Assembly: GCF_011395035.1 (NCBI RefSeq)
Contig: NZ_CP024768.1
Span: forward strand, 4,132,436-4,196,435
Reading direction: 5' to 3'
DNA: 64,000 nucleotides
DNA from: Pantoea cypripedii
GTDB taxonomy: Bacteria > Pseudomonadota > Gammaproteobacteria > Enterobacterales > Enterobacteriaceae
Positions 1 to 8,473 of the stretch are shown here, one piece after another. The position numbers and the translations under genes were made by a program. Each line of letters opens with the position of its first letter. The stretch's first letter is position 1. Under the pieces are notes generated by a model. The model was not told the DNA's origin. It did no database searches and saw nothing but the letters and a program-made list of their open reading frames with translations.

Positions 1-156
1 GTAGTTATCCCCCTCCATCGGGCAGATCCCCAGACATTACTCACCCGTCCGCCACTCGTCACCCAAGGAGCAAGCTCCTCTGTGCTACCGTTCGACTTGC
101 ATGTGTTAGGCCTGCCGCCAGCGTTCAATCTGAGCCATGATCAAACTCTTCAATTT
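1..156 (-). rRNA. rrs: 16S ribosomal RNA, 5' end (partial)
   Basis: The reverse complement starts at position 156 with the standard enterobacterial 16S 5' end, including the universal 27F primer region (AGAGTTTGATCATGGCTCAG), and runs off the left edge of the window. Only the first ~156 nt are present, covering variable region V1. The V1 helix (AGAGGAGCTTGCTCCTTGG) and flanks look like Pantoea/Erwinia 16S from memory. The gene next to its promoter side is murI, which is also how E. coli rrnB is placed. Confidence 0.97.
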
Positions 157-327
157 AAGTTTGATGCTCAAAGAATTAAACTTCGTAATGAATTACGTGT
201 TCACTCTTGAGACTTGATATTTTTTAAGTCCGTAGACTTTTGATATCAATCCTGCGAGTGCCCACACAGATTGTCTGATAAATTGTTAAAGAGCAGTGCC
301 ACATTTCTCGTGTGGCGCGGGTTGCGT
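157..327 (-). promoter_or_regulatory. rrn leader with boxA antitermination signal
   Basis: This is the transcribed leader between the rrn promoters and the 16S 5' end. On the minus strand TGCTCTTTAACAA at 295-283 is the boxA antitermination element. It is followed by the conserved CAATCTGTGTGGGCACTCG leader segment found in E. coli rrn operons. In the known family boxA recruits the Nus factors, and the leader pairs with downstream sequence to form the RNase III processing stem; that pairing partner lies outside this window. Confidence 0.85.
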
Positions 328-355
328 ATGTTACGCTTTCCGCGTTTTCAGTCAA
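328..355 (-). promoter_or_regulatory. rrn P2 promoter
   Basis: On the minus strand there is a TTGACT -35 (355-350), a 16-bp spacer and a TAACAT -10 (333-328). This is the usual short-spacer P2 arrangement of rrn operons, downstream of P1 and just upstream of the boxA leader. Confidence 0.75.
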
Positions 356-447
356 GCATTTATTTTTGCTTTTCTGAAGGTTGCCACTTAAGGCCACCTA
401 CTTAACTCAGCGCTTCGTAAGCCGTTGTGCCGTGTCAGTGGAGGCGC

Positions 448-475
448 ATTATAGGGAGTTCTTTGAGGCTGACAA
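448..475 (-). promoter_or_regulatory. rrn P1 promoter
   Basis: On the minus strand there is a TTGTCA -35 (475-470), a 16-bp spacer and a perfect TATAAT -10 (453-448), followed by a GC-rich discriminator (GCGCC). These are hallmarks of a growth-rate-regulated rrn P1. P1 to P2 distance is about 120 bp, as in E. coli. FIS sites and an UP element would be expected between here and the murI stop but were not assigned. Confidence 0.85.
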
Positions 476-526
476 GTGCTAAATGCAATTTAATTTCTGA
501 GTGTTGTTTTTTTCGACGAAAAGCCA

Positions 527-1378
527 CTAAAGCGCCAGTTTTTCCAGCAATGGGAAGCCATAACGCTGCAATACTGCTGATAATTGCAGCACTTCCTCAT
601 CCATCCGGGTACAAAATGCCATATTAGACGCAGAAGATAGTGCAGTGGGCGTAGCCTGTTGCAGCAGCCAGGCTGTTCGACGCGCAATCGCCGCGCCAGA
701 ATCCACCAGCCTCGTCCCCTCCGGCAGCACCAGCTGTAACTCGTCGCGCAATAAAGGGAAGTGAGTACATCCCAGCACCACCGTATCCGGCGGCTCCTTC
801 ATGCGCAGCCATGGCTGTACCACGCGGCGCACATCATCCAGCAGCACTTCTTCTCCGTGCAGCTTCGCCTCAGCCAGTTCGACCAGCTCTGAAGAACCCA
901 ACATTTTAATCTGGCATTCGCGCGCAAACTGCGCCACCAGCTCATGGGTATACGGACGTTTTACCGTGCCCCGCGTCGCCAGTAACCCGACAACACCATT
1001 ACGCGTTAAGCGCGCTGCCGGTTTAATGGCGGGTACCACACCCACCACCGGGAAGGAGAACTTTTCACGCAATGCGGGTAAAGAAACCGTACTGGCCGAG
1101 TTACAGGCAATAACCACCAGCGCCAGCGGAAACCGTTGCGTGATGGACTTAACCACCGAAACAACGCGTTCGACGATGTAGTCTTCGGTTTTTTCACCGT
1201 AGGGGAAACCTTCATTATCGAAGGCGTAGAGATAGTGGAGATCCGGCAGAAGTTGCCGAATCTCTTCGTAGACGGAGAGCCCACCGACGCCGGAGTCAAA
1301 CACCAGCACGGTGGGACGCAGATCAGAAGCTGTAGCTGGCGCTGAGGTAATACTCCGTTCCTGGAGTTTGATAGCCAT
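527..1378 (-). CDS. murI: glutamate racemase MurI
   Basis: Cytoplasmic enzyme that converts L-glutamate to D-glutamate for peptidoglycan precursors. The 283-aa product starts at MAIKLQERS, matching the E. coli start; upstream in-frame codons lie inside btuB and are not used. The N-terminal FDSG motif (27-30) and the two catalytic cysteines, C92 in ACNSAST and C204 in GCTHFP, are visible. The first 56 nt overlap the 3' end of btuB in another frame, the same overlap length I recall for E. coli, so the two are probably co-transcribed and translationally linked. The gene is followed by the rrn promoter region. Confidence 0.97.
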   Translation of the reverse strand: MAIKLQERSITSAPATASDLRPTVLVFDSGVGGLSVYEEIRQLLPDLHYLYAFDNEGFPYGEKTEDYIVERVVSVVKSITQRFPLALVVIACNSASTVSLPALREKFSFPVVGVVPAIKPAARLTRNGVVGLLATRGTVKRPYTHELVAQFARECQIKMLGSSELVELAEAKLHGEEVLLDDVRRVVQPWLRMKEPPDTVVLGCTHFPLLRDELQLVLPEGTRLVDSGAAIARRTAWLLQQATPTALSSASNMAFCTRMDEEVLQLSAVLQRYGFPLLEKLAL

Positions 1379-3197
1379 ACACTGTCTCGTAGTCTTTATC
1401 GAACAGGTTGGCAATTCTACCACGAACGGTGAGCTGAGAGGTGACCGGATACGATACAGCCAGATCCCATAAACTCACGCCGCCCAGTTTAATGCGTTGC
1501 GCAGAATAGGAGTGGTTGTAATCGTTGTCGTAACGCTCACCGAGGTAGTGATAGGTGATGGACCAGTCCAAATCGAACACCGTCCAGTCGAGCTGGTATT
1601 TCACCTGCTGCTTAGCACGGCGTAACAATTGCTGATTGGTTTCTGCATCACGCGCATCGACATAATCATAAGAAATCGTATGACTCAGAGGACCGGTATC
1701 GAAAGAAGCCGTGGCTTCAACGCCTTTAATACGCGCTTTGTCGATGTTGTAGTAAACGTAGGTGCTTGGGTCGCTATCAATCAGGTTATCGATGTCATTG
1801 CGATAGCCCGACACACGCCAGTTTACCGGGCCGGTTAAGCCATCAAAACCGCCTTCCCATTGTTTACTCTCTTCCGGCTTCAGATTTGGGTTGCCGTAGT
1901 AACTGCTATAAAGCTGTCCCAGGTTAGGCGCTTTGAACGCAGTCGCATAAGAGGCAAAGACATGGTAGCCATCAACAAATTCCCAGGCGGCGCTGCTCTG
2001 CCAGGTGCTATGCCAGCCAAAGGCATTGTTGTCATCACCACGTACCGCGCCTTCCAGCGTCACGCTACCAAACTGCTGCTGGGCCGTCGCGTAGATGCCG
2101 GTGTTACGCTGTTCCTGACCATCCACCGTGGAATTGGTACCGGGTTCTGAAGTCTGTTTCTGCCAGTCAACACCGCCACTAATGGCACCATGCCCCACCT
2201 GTACCGTGTTGCCCCATTGCAGGTTGTACTGCTGAACATCATCCAGCGAAGCGGTGGCATCATATTTACCCAGCTGAGGACTGTAGTTGTAATCCTTGGT
2301 GTGGCTGTAACTGGCGATCAGCTGAGAAGAATAGATGCCCTGATTAAAGCGCAGGCCGGTATCCCATGTCTGGCTGTAAAGCTGACGGGTATCAACAAAG
2401 GTGTTGGGTTCAACATAAGTTGGGTAGCCGTCATAGGCGGTACGGTTATCAAAGCCGTAACCACGCACGAAGCCGCTGAACTGGTCGCTGAACTGATGCT
2501 CCAGTGAGCCGTAAAGGGTTTTGCTCATAAATCCGTCACGGTCTTTTTGCGCCGGATCGCCATAGATGTCTGGCAGGTTCGCCACCACATCATAGCCTTT
2601 GGTATAGGTATAGTTACCGGCCAGCGTCAGTTTGGTCGCATCACCCAATTGTTGCTGCGTCGAGCCATCGTAGCTTTGATAACCTTTCGACCCGACACCC
2701 GCCGTCAGCGTCGTACCGGTTTTATCGCGACCGGTAATGATGTTCACCACGCCACCGATGGCATCCGATCCATACACCGCCGAACGAGCACCACGGATAT
2801 ATTCGATGCGTTGCACCAGCGAGAGTGGAATCTGGCTGAGATCGGAAGAACCGGAGATACCCGCCTGGTTCAGGCGCACCCCGTCGATCAGAATCAACAC
2901 GTGGCTGGAATTAGTACCACGGATAAACATCGAACTTTGCTGGCCGAGTCCACCGTTTTGCGCGATATCCACGCCCGGCAGGCGACGCATCACATCGGTG
3001 AGGCTTTTTGCCTGCCAGCGATCGATTTCTTCCCGGGTAACCACCGTGGTGGGTGCAAGCACGGAAGAAACCGGCTGAGCAAAACGGTTGGCGGTAACGA
3101 TTTGCGTATCATCATCCTGCTGGGCATAGCCATATTGCGCCCAGAGAGACACCGCCGTTGCACTGAAGGCAAACAGCGAAGCATGTGTTTTTTTCAT
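1323..3197 (-). CDS. btuB: outer membrane vitamin B12 receptor BtuB
   Basis: TonB-dependent 22-strand beta-barrel that imports cobalamins across the outer membrane. The 624-aa precursor starts at MKKTHASLF with a signal peptide ending near YGYAQ. A TonB box (DTQIVT) follows at the mature N terminus, then a plug domain and a barrel ending in the typical C-terminal phenylalanine (YLSASYSF). Start chosen by homology and by the signal peptide; upstream in-frame codons fall in the riboswitch. Expression should be repressed by adenosylcobalamin through the leader at ~3278-3440. The 3' end overlaps murI. Confidence 0.97.
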   Translation of the reverse strand: MKKTHASLFAFSATAVSLWAQYGYAQQDDDTQIVTANRFAQPVSSVLAPTTVVTREEIDRWQAKSLTDVMRRLPGVDIAQNGGLGQQSSMFIRGTNSSHVLILIDGVRLNQAGISGSSDLSQIPLSLVQRIEYIRGARSAVYGSDAIGGVVNIITGRDKTGTTLTAGVGSKGYQSYDGSTQQQLGDATKLTLAGNYTYTKGYDVVANLPDIYGDPAQKDRDGFMSKTLYGSLEHQFSDQFSGFVRGYGFDNRTAYDGYPTYVEPNTFVDTRQLYSQTWDTGLRFNQGIYSSQLIASYSHTKDYNYSPQLGKYDATASLDDVQQYNLQWGNTVQVGHGAISGGVDWQKQTSEPGTNSTVDGQEQRNTGIYATAQQQFGSVTLEGAVRGDDNNAFGWHSTWQSSAAWEFVDGYHVFASYATAFKAPNLGQLYSSYYGNPNLKPEESKQWEGGFDGLTGPVNWRVSGYRNDIDNLIDSDPSTYVYYNIDKARIKGVEATASFDTGPLSHTISYDYVDARDAETNQQLLRRAKQQVKYQLDWTVFDLDWSITYHYLGERYDNDYNHSYSAQRIKLGGVSLWDLAVSYPVTSQLTVRGRIANLFDKDYETVYGYQTPGTEYYLSASYSF

Positions 3198-3277
3198 TGT
3201 TATAGCATCCAAAAGACGAAGCAGGATGCCGCAGGCATACGATCGATAGCACGCGATGACCGTACGAATTGCGACGT

Positions 3278-3440
3278 CACACCGGCAGGTCTTCGGGCTG
3301 AGAATCATTAATGGTGAAGACTTCCCATCCCACAGGACAGTGTCTGCATCAGCAATCACCACGACATTCTTTACCGCTGCGCGTCAGCTCCAGATTCACA
3401 CTGGATTCCCTTTTAACTCAAGGAGGCCGGCTGCCGCAGT
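3278..3440 (-). promoter_or_regulatory. cobalamin (AdoCbl) riboswitch of btuB
   Basis: On the minus strand the btuB leader carries the conserved cobalamin riboswitch signatures in order. They are the GGGAATCCAGTG...CTGGAGCTGACGCGCAGCGGTAA core (B12 box), a CAGACACTGTCC...TGGGAAGTC segment, and the closing AGCCCGAAGACCTGCCGG. The closing strand pairs with CCGGC near the 5' end at ~3425-3433. In enterobacteria this element acts mainly on translation initiation of btuB. Boundaries are approximate. Confidence 0.93.
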
Positions 3441-3558
3441 CTACGGATAAGAAGGCCAGAAATCCAGACTTCCAGCCATCTTCTTTCGCGCGGTGCTGGA
3501 CATCAGCAGGTGAATGCCTACAATCGCCCGGCAAGCAGGCTTATTACCAGGATTAAAG

Positions 3559-4662
3559 ATGACACCCGAACAACTCCCGATTGAACAATACGACGCGCAA
3601 CTGGCGGAAAAAGTCAGCCGTTTGCAGGCGATGATGACACCATTTGCTGCGCCTGAGGTGGAGGTGTTTCGTTCACCGGTCAGTCACTACCGCATGCGCG
3701 CCGAATTCCGCATCTGGCACGATGGTGACGATCTGTACCACATCATCTTTGATCAGCAGACCAAACAACGCATTCGGGTTGATCAATTTCCTGCCGCCAG
3801 TGAATTGATCAACCAGCTGATGCCAAAAATGATCGATGCGATCCGTGATAACCGCGTCCTGCGCCATAAATTGTTCCAGATCGATTATCTGTCGACGCTG
3901 AGCAACCAAATCGTCATTTCTCTGCTTTATCACCGTAAACTGGAGGAGGAGTGGCAGCAGGCGGCGACGGCGTTACGCGATGCCCTGCGCGCTGAAGGTC
4001 TTGATGTCCAGCTGATTGGACGTGCCACCAAAACCAAAATCTGTCTCGATCGTGATTATATTGATGAGCGCCTGCCGGTAGCGGGCAAAGAGTTAATTTA
4101 TCGTCAGGTAGAGAACAGTTTCACCCAGCCCAATGCGGCGATGAATATTCAGATGCTGGAGTGGGCGCTGGATGTGACACAAAACGCGCGCGGCGATCTG
4201 CTGGAGCTGTATTGCGGTAATGGTAACTTTTCGCTGGCGCTGGCGCGGAATTTCCGTCGCGTGTTAGCAACGGAAATCGCTAAACCTTCGGTGGCGGCGG
4301 CGCAATACAATATTGCCGCCAATCAGATTGATAATGTGCAGATCATCCGCATGGCGGCAGAAGAGTTCACCCAGGCCATGAACGGCGTGCGCAGTTTTAA
4401 CCGCCTGGAAGGTATCGACCTGCAAAGTTATCAGTGTGAAACCATTTTCGTTGATCCGCCGCGTAGCGGGCTGGACGCCGAAACCGTCCGGATGGTGCAG
4501 GCTTACCCGCGCATCCTTTATATCTCCTGCAATCCGCAGACGCTGTGCGACAATCTCGCCACGCTGGCGGAAACCCATGACGTTGCACGCCTCGCGCTGT
4601 TTGATCAATTCCCCTACACCCATCATATGGAGTGTGGCGTGTTACTGACGCGCAAAGCCTGA
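3559..4662 (+). CDS. trmA: tRNA/tmRNA (uracil-C5)-methyltransferase TrmA
   Basis: SAM-dependent enzyme that makes m5U54 (T54) in the T-loop of tRNAs. The 367-aa product begins MTPEQLPIEQYDAQ, matching the E. coli start; an upstream in-frame ATG at 3514 would add 15 unrelated residues. Visible motifs are LLELYCGNGNFSLALA (SAM binding), VDPPRSGLD, and the catalytic cysteine in ISCNP near residue 325. It is divergent from btuB and convergent with yijD, sharing a bidirectional terminator. Confidence 0.97.
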   Translation: MTPEQLPIEQYDAQLAEKVSRLQAMMTPFAAPEVEVFRSPVSHYRMRAEFRIWHDGDDLYHIIFDQQTKQRIRVDQFPAASELINQLMPKMIDAIRDNRVLRHKLFQIDYLSTLSNQIVISLLYHRKLEEEWQQAATALRDALRAEGLDVQLIGRATKTKICLDRDYIDERLPVAGKELIYRQVENSFTQPNAAMNIQMLEWALDVTQNARGDLLELYCGNGNFSLALARNFRRVLATEIAKPSVAAAQYNIAANQIDNVQIIRMAAEEFTQAMNGVRSFNRLEGIDLQSYQCETIFVDPPRSGLDAETVRMVQAYPRILYISCNPQTLCDNLATLAETHDVARLALFDQFPYTHHMECGVLLTRKA

Positions 4663-4665
4663 ATA

Positions 4666-4700
4666 AAAAACGGGAACCCTGAGGTTCCCGTTTTTTTTAA
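4666..4700. terminator. bidirectional rho-independent terminator trmA/yijD
   Basis: Perfect stem CGGGAACC-ctga-GGTTCCCG flanked by an A-run on the left and a T-run on the right, so it can end transcripts from both strands. It overlaps the last codons of yijD. Confidence 0.9.
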
Positions 4701-5053
4701 TTCTTGTTCTTCGGTCGCTTAAAGCGTGTCGCAATCCAGAACACCAGCGCCACCATCAGGATGGTGGGAATAAAGTTGGAGCCGATATCCGGATACTCGG
4801 CACGAACCAACGCGCTGTAGACCAGAATCCCCAGCAGAAAAAACGCCGCTGCCAGTGAAGGCATACCATCCGGCATATTGCGGTTCAGGTAACGCTGATG
4901 CAGGCACCAGGCCGCCAGGCCCAGGGCGATCAGCGGAAAAATCGAAAACGGTACAAACGCACTGAACAGCACCGAAAAGGAGCCGTTGATGGCTAAACCG
5001 GTGATAAAAGCCAGTAAAAGCGTTCCTTTATCGCGAGGGTTTTGCTCAATCAT
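4697..5053 (-). CDS. yijD: inner membrane protein YijD
   Basis: 118-aa membrane protein of unknown function. Four hydrophobic segments are visible (roughly residues 12-32, 35-52, 66-85 and 93-108) with a basic C-terminal tail (RFKRPKNKN). Length, sequence and position next to fabR and trmA match E. coli YijD. It starts 18 nt downstream of the fabR stop, so the two probably form an operon. The function is not known in any organism I can cite. Confidence 0.93.
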   Translation of the reverse strand: MIEQNPRDKGTLLLAFITGLAINGSFSVLFSAFVPFSIFPLIALGLAAWCLHQRYLNRNMPDGMPSLAAAFFLLGILVYSALVRAEYPDIGSNFIPTILMVALVFWIATRFKRPKNKN

Positions 5054-5071
5054 TTCATTATCCTTATCACA

Positions 5072-5716
5072 TTACTCTTCGGTTTTTTCCAGTGTTACCG
5101 ACAGGCGCTCCTGCTCCCGGCGATACCAGTAATACGCACCTTTGGCGATCATACGCAGCTGTAGCACCAGGCGGTCCTCCAGCTTGCGACGTTGCTCAAT
5201 ATCCACATCCAGCGCTTCCGCCCCAGCGCTGAACACGATGGTGACCATCGCTTCCGCCTGCGCTTCGGTAAAGCTACGCGGCATGCGGTTCTCCAGCTCC
5301 AGGTAATCCGCCAGTTCGGCAATGAAGTGTTGAATTTCACGCGCGACTGCCGCACGGAACGCAGCAGAGGTTCCGGAACGCTCGCGTAGTAAGAGACGAA
5401 AAGCGTTGGGATTGTTCCCGATAAACTCCATAAAAGTTGCGACGGAGGTCTTAATAATGCTGCCGCCCTTGGCAATACGCTGGCGTGCCTGACGCATCAG
5501 CTGACGCAACATCAGGCCACTTTCGTCAACCATGGTCAGACCCAGTTCATCCACATCCCGGAAATGACGGTAAAACGAGGTAGGCGCAATGCCAGCTTCG
5601 CGAGCGACCTCTCTCAGGCTCAGGCTGGCGAAACTCCGTTCTGCACTTAACTGACTGAAGGCGGCTTCAATCAAAGAACGCCTTGTACGTTCTTTTTGTT
5701 GCGCTCTGACGCCCAT
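5072..5716 (-). CDS. fabR: TetR-family fatty acid biosynthesis repressor FabR
   Basis: Represses fabA and fabB in response to unsaturated/saturated acyl-ACP or acyl-CoA ratio, setting membrane unsaturation. The 214-aa protein starts at MGVRAQQKERTRR, as in E. coli. The N-terminal TetR helix-turn-helix (about residues 10-56, with SLREVAREAGIAPTSFYRHF) is essentially invariant relative to E. coli. An ORF extension of 30 codons upstream lacks homology and was not used. It is divergent from sthA across ~190 bp and upstream of yijD. Confidence 0.95.
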   Translation of the reverse strand: MGVRAQQKERTRRSLIEAAFSQLSAERSFASLSLREVAREAGIAPTSFYRHFRDVDELGLTMVDESGLMLRQLMRQARQRIAKGGSIIKTSVATFMEFIGNNPNAFRLLLRERSGTSAAFRAAVAREIQHFIAELADYLELENRMPRSFTEAQAEAMVTIVFSAGAEALDVDIEQRRKLEDRLVLQLRMIAKGAYYWYRREQERLSVTLEKTEE

Positions 5717-5909
5717 TCTCTCTGCCCTGTGAGTAATCAGGCAGGCACTATAACAAACTTTGTAGCCGCCAGTGCCGCAAAGTTTGTGAATGCCTGTGAA
5801 CCTCACGCTTTGTCAAAATCAGGCAAAAATCACTGTTAGAATTCAGAAGTGCGCGGCGAGATGTTAGAATCTCGTTGTAAAAATGTATAGAAACATAGGA
5901 CGTACTGGT

Positions 5910-7310
5910 ATGCAAAAGTCTTACGATTACGATGCCATTGTGATTGGCTCCGGTCCGGGCGGTGAAGGTGCGGCCATGGGGCTGGTGAAGCAGGGAGCGC
6001 GCATCGCAGTGATCGAACGCTACCATAACATCGGCGGCGGTTGTACTCACTGGGGCACCATCCCTTCCAAAGCGTTGCGTCATGCTGTCAGCCGTATTAT
6101 CGAGTTCAATCAAAACCCCCTTTATAGTGACCACACCCGGCTTCTGCGCTCCTCCTTTGCGGATATCCTTAACCACACCGAAAACGTCATCAGTCAGCAA
6201 ACGTCGATGCGGCAGGGTTTTTACGAGCGTAACCGGTGTGAGCTGTATCAGGGCGATGCGCATTTTGTTGATGCCAACACCATCGAAGTGGAACAACCGG
6301 ATGGCACCCGCGAACGCTTAACCGCAGAAAAGTTTGTTATTGCCTGCGGATCGCGCCCTTATCATCCGCATGATGTCGATTTCACCCATCCACGTATTTA
6401 TGACTCCGATTCGATCCTCAATCTGCACCATGAACCGGGCCACGTCATTATCTATGGTGCCGGGGTGATCGGCTGTGAATATGCCTCCATTTTCCGCGGT
6501 CTGAACGTGAAGGTTGACCTGATCAACACCCGCGATCGTCTGCTGGCGTTTCTCGACCAGGAGATGTCGGATTCATTGTCTTATCACTTCTGGAACAGCG
6601 GCGTGGTGATTCGTCACAACGAAGAGTTTGAGAAGATTGAAGGCGTGGACGATGGCGTCATCATTCACCTCAAATCCGGCAAGAAGGTGAAAGCAGATTG
6701 CCTGCTGTACGCCAATGGTCGAACCGGTAATACCGATTCACTGGCGCTGGAAAATGTCGGCCTGGAGGCAGATGGTCGTGGCCTGCTGAAGGTCAACAGC
6801 ATGTACCAGACGGCGCAGCCGCATATTTATGCGGTCGGTGACGTGATCGGTTATCCGAGCCTGGCTTCAGCCGCCTATGACCAGGGTCGCATCGCTGCTC
6901 AGGCCATTATTAAAGGCGAAGCCACCGCGCATCTGATTGAAGATATCCCCACCGGGATTTACACCATTCCGGAGATCAGTTCAGTCGGAAAAACGGAACA
7001 GCAGCTGACTGCAATGAAAGTGCCCTATGAAGTGGGACGTGCACAGTTCAAACACCTGGCGCGTGCACAGATTGTCGGAATGAATGTGGGCAGTCTGAAG
7101 ATTCTGTTCCACCGTGAAACCAAAGAAATTCTGGGCATTCATTGCTTTGGCGAACGTGCGGCAGAAATCATTCATATCGGCCAGGCCATCATGGAACAGA
7201 AAAATGGCGGTAACACGATTGAATACTTCGTGAATACCACCTTTAACTATCCCACTATGGCCGAAGCCTATCGCGTTGCCGCGTTAAATGGCTTAAACCG
7301 CCTGTTTTAA
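5910..7310 (+). CDS. sthA: soluble pyridine nucleotide transhydrogenase SthA
   Basis: FAD flavoprotein that transfers hydride from NADPH to NAD+, lowering excess NADPH. The 466-aa product starts at MQKSYDYDA, which matches the E. coli length. The FAD-binding GSGPGGEGAA motif lies near residue 14 and a second Rossmann motif (YGAGVIGCE) near 181. The GGGCTHWGTIPSKAL segment keeps a single cysteine where disulfide oxidoreductases have a CxxxxC pair, as expected for this family. The 3' end overlaps the oxyR 3' end by 18 nt, tail to tail. Confidence 0.96.
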   Translation: MQKSYDYDAIVIGSGPGGEGAAMGLVKQGARIAVIERYHNIGGGCTHWGTIPSKALRHAVSRIIEFNQNPLYSDHTRLLRSSFADILNHTENVISQQTSMRQGFYERNRCELYQGDAHFVDANTIEVEQPDGTRERLTAEKFVIACGSRPYHPHDVDFTHPRIYDSDSILNLHHEPGHVIIYGAGVIGCEYASIFRGLNVKVDLINTRDRLLAFLDQEMSDSLSYHFWNSGVVIRHNEEFEKIEGVDDGVIIHLKSGKKVKADCLLYANGRTGNTDSLALENVGLEADGRGLLKVNSMYQTAQPHIYAVGDVIGYPSLASAAYDQGRIAAQAIIKGEATAHLIEDIPTGIYTIPEISSVGKTEQQLTAMKVPYEVGRAQFKHLARAQIVGMNVGSLKILFHRETKEILGIHCFGERAAEIIHIGQAIMEQKNGGNTIEYFVNTTFNYPTMAEAYRVAALNGLNRLF

Positions 7311-8210
7311 CGTGTTATCGAGATAACCCTGCATATGGGTTTTGATCGCTTCTGCCAGCTGCTCATAGCGGCTGCGCAGAGGCGAGCCGGGACGATAGAC
7401 CAGCGCGATGGTACGCTGTGGCACTGGCTTATAACAGGGCAGATAACATACACCATCACGCACGCGCTCATTCGGCACCGCCAGCGCAGGCAATAACGTG
7501 ATGCCACTTCCGGCAGCGACCATATTGCGCAGCGTTTCCAGGCTGGTCGCACGGAAATGGGTGTCTTCATCAGCGCCGGCTTCAAAGCAGAAACCCATCG
7601 CCTGATCGCGCAGGCAGTGACCATCTTCCAGCATCAGCAACTTTTCACCAGCCAGATCCGACATGGGTACACGATCGCGATCGTGCCACGGGTGATCCTC
7701 GTAGATCGCCAGTTTCATCGGCTCGTCAAACAGCGGCACCTCGATAAAGGCTTCGCTCTCTTTCACCAGCGCCAGAATTGCACAGTCGAGTTTGCCGCTA
7801 TCGAGTTGTGACAATAGCTGCTGCGTCTGCGCTTCGTGCAGATACATTTCAAGCTTGGGAAAGGTCTGATGCAGCATCGGAATAATTTGCGGCAACAGAT
7901 AAGGTCCCGTGGTGGGGATAAGCCCAATGTGCAACGGCCCGGACATGGTTTCGCCCTGCTGGCTGGCCATCTCCTTCAGTACCTTCACTTCACGCAGCAC
8001 GGTGCGCGCCTGATCCACCAGCAACAGCCCAGCCTGGGTAAACAATACCTTACGGCTGGTGCGTTCCAGCAGCATGACGCCCAGTTCATCTTCCAGTTTG
8101 CGAATTTGTCCGCTCAGCGTTGGCTGGCTGACATGGCAGGCATCCGCTGCACGGCGGAAATGACGGTGCTCCGCAAGCGAAACCAGATACTCCAGATCAC
8201 GAATGTTCAT
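7293..8210 (-). CDS. oxyR: hydrogen peroxide-sensing regulator OxyR
   Basis: LysR-family activator of peroxide defence genes. The 305-aa protein starts at MNIRDLEYLVSL. An N-terminal winged helix-turn-helix (residues 1-60) precedes the LysR effector domain. The redox-active cysteines C199 and C208 sit in the intact motif LEDGHCLRDQAMGFCFE. Start chosen by homology; the 16 upstream codons are not conserved. It is divergent from a probable oxyS gene, with an OxyR operator 20 bp from its start codon, consistent with autoregulation. Confidence 0.97.
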   Translation of the reverse strand: MNIRDLEYLVSLAEHRHFRRAADACHVSQPTLSGQIRKLEDELGVMLLERTSRKVLFTQAGLLLVDQARTVLREVKVLKEMASQQGETMSGPLHIGLIPTTGPYLLPQIIPMLHQTFPKLEMYLHEAQTQQLLSQLDSGKLDCAILALVKESEAFIEVPLFDEPMKLAIYEDHPWHDRDRVPMSDLAGEKLLMLEDGHCLRDQAMGFCFEAGADEDTHFRATSLETLRNMVAAGSGITLLPALAVPNERVRDGVCYLPCYKPVPQRTIALVYRPGSPLRSRYEQLAEAIKTHMQGYLDNTLKQAV

Positions 8211-8229
8211 TGATATCCTCCGAACCACG

Positions 8230-8266
8230 ATAGCCCGTGGCGATAGATAGAATAGCAATGAACGAT
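8230..8266. promoter_or_regulatory. OxyR operator between oxyR and oxyS
   Basis: The spaced array ATAG-N7-CGAT-N7-ATAG-N7-CGAT runs exactly from 8230 to 8266. It has the periodicity of the OxyR consensus (ATAG-N7-CTAT repeated at 11-bp intervals); the CTAT elements read CGAT here. Its location, directly upstream of oxyR and of the divergent oxyS-like transcript, is where E. coli has its OxyR site. Confidence 0.8.
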
Positions 8267-8299
8267 TAGCCCTATCAAGCCACTGACAGGAATAATACG

Positions 8300-8468
8300 T
8301 GCCATCTGAAGCAATGATGAAAAAAGGCTGAGAAGACGGAGCAACACCTGCAATCAGTCTGATAAATCACTGTGTTGGCCGGGAGTGCCAGCCCTTTGAT
8401 GATGTGCCTATAAAATAATGAAATTCCGAAGCTAGAGGTTGGCGGGCTATCCATAGCCCGCTTTTTTT
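8300..8468 (+). ncRNA. oxyS: probable OxyS-type small RNA
   Basis: Divergent from oxyR, downstream of an OxyR operator, and ending in a strong rho-independent terminator (8445-8468). No ORF is visible. A stretch from ~8331 (GAAGACGGAGCAACACCT, then AAATCACTG and GTTGG) resembles the 5' part of E. coli OxyS by eye. The transcription start is uncertain: a possible -10 (AATAAT/TAATAC) at 8291-8298 suggests ~8304, giving ~165 nt, while the OxyS-like segment would start at ~8331, giving ~138 nt; E. coli OxyS is 109 nt. In E. coli this Hfq-dependent RNA is induced by peroxide. Confidence 0.55.
8438..8468 (+). terminator. rho-independent terminator of the oxyS-like RNA
   Basis: Stem GCGGGCTAT-cc-ATAGCCCGC followed by eight T residues on the plus strand. 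Read from the minus strand there is no T-run after the stem, so it serves the plus-strand RNA rather than argH, which stops 6 nt away. Confidence 0.85.
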
Positions 8469-8473
8469 TGGCC

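Noticed and set aside
2547..3311. 254-codon open frame antisense to btuB
   Set aside because: Antisense of a fully conserved gene and riboswitch, no homology or ribosome site.
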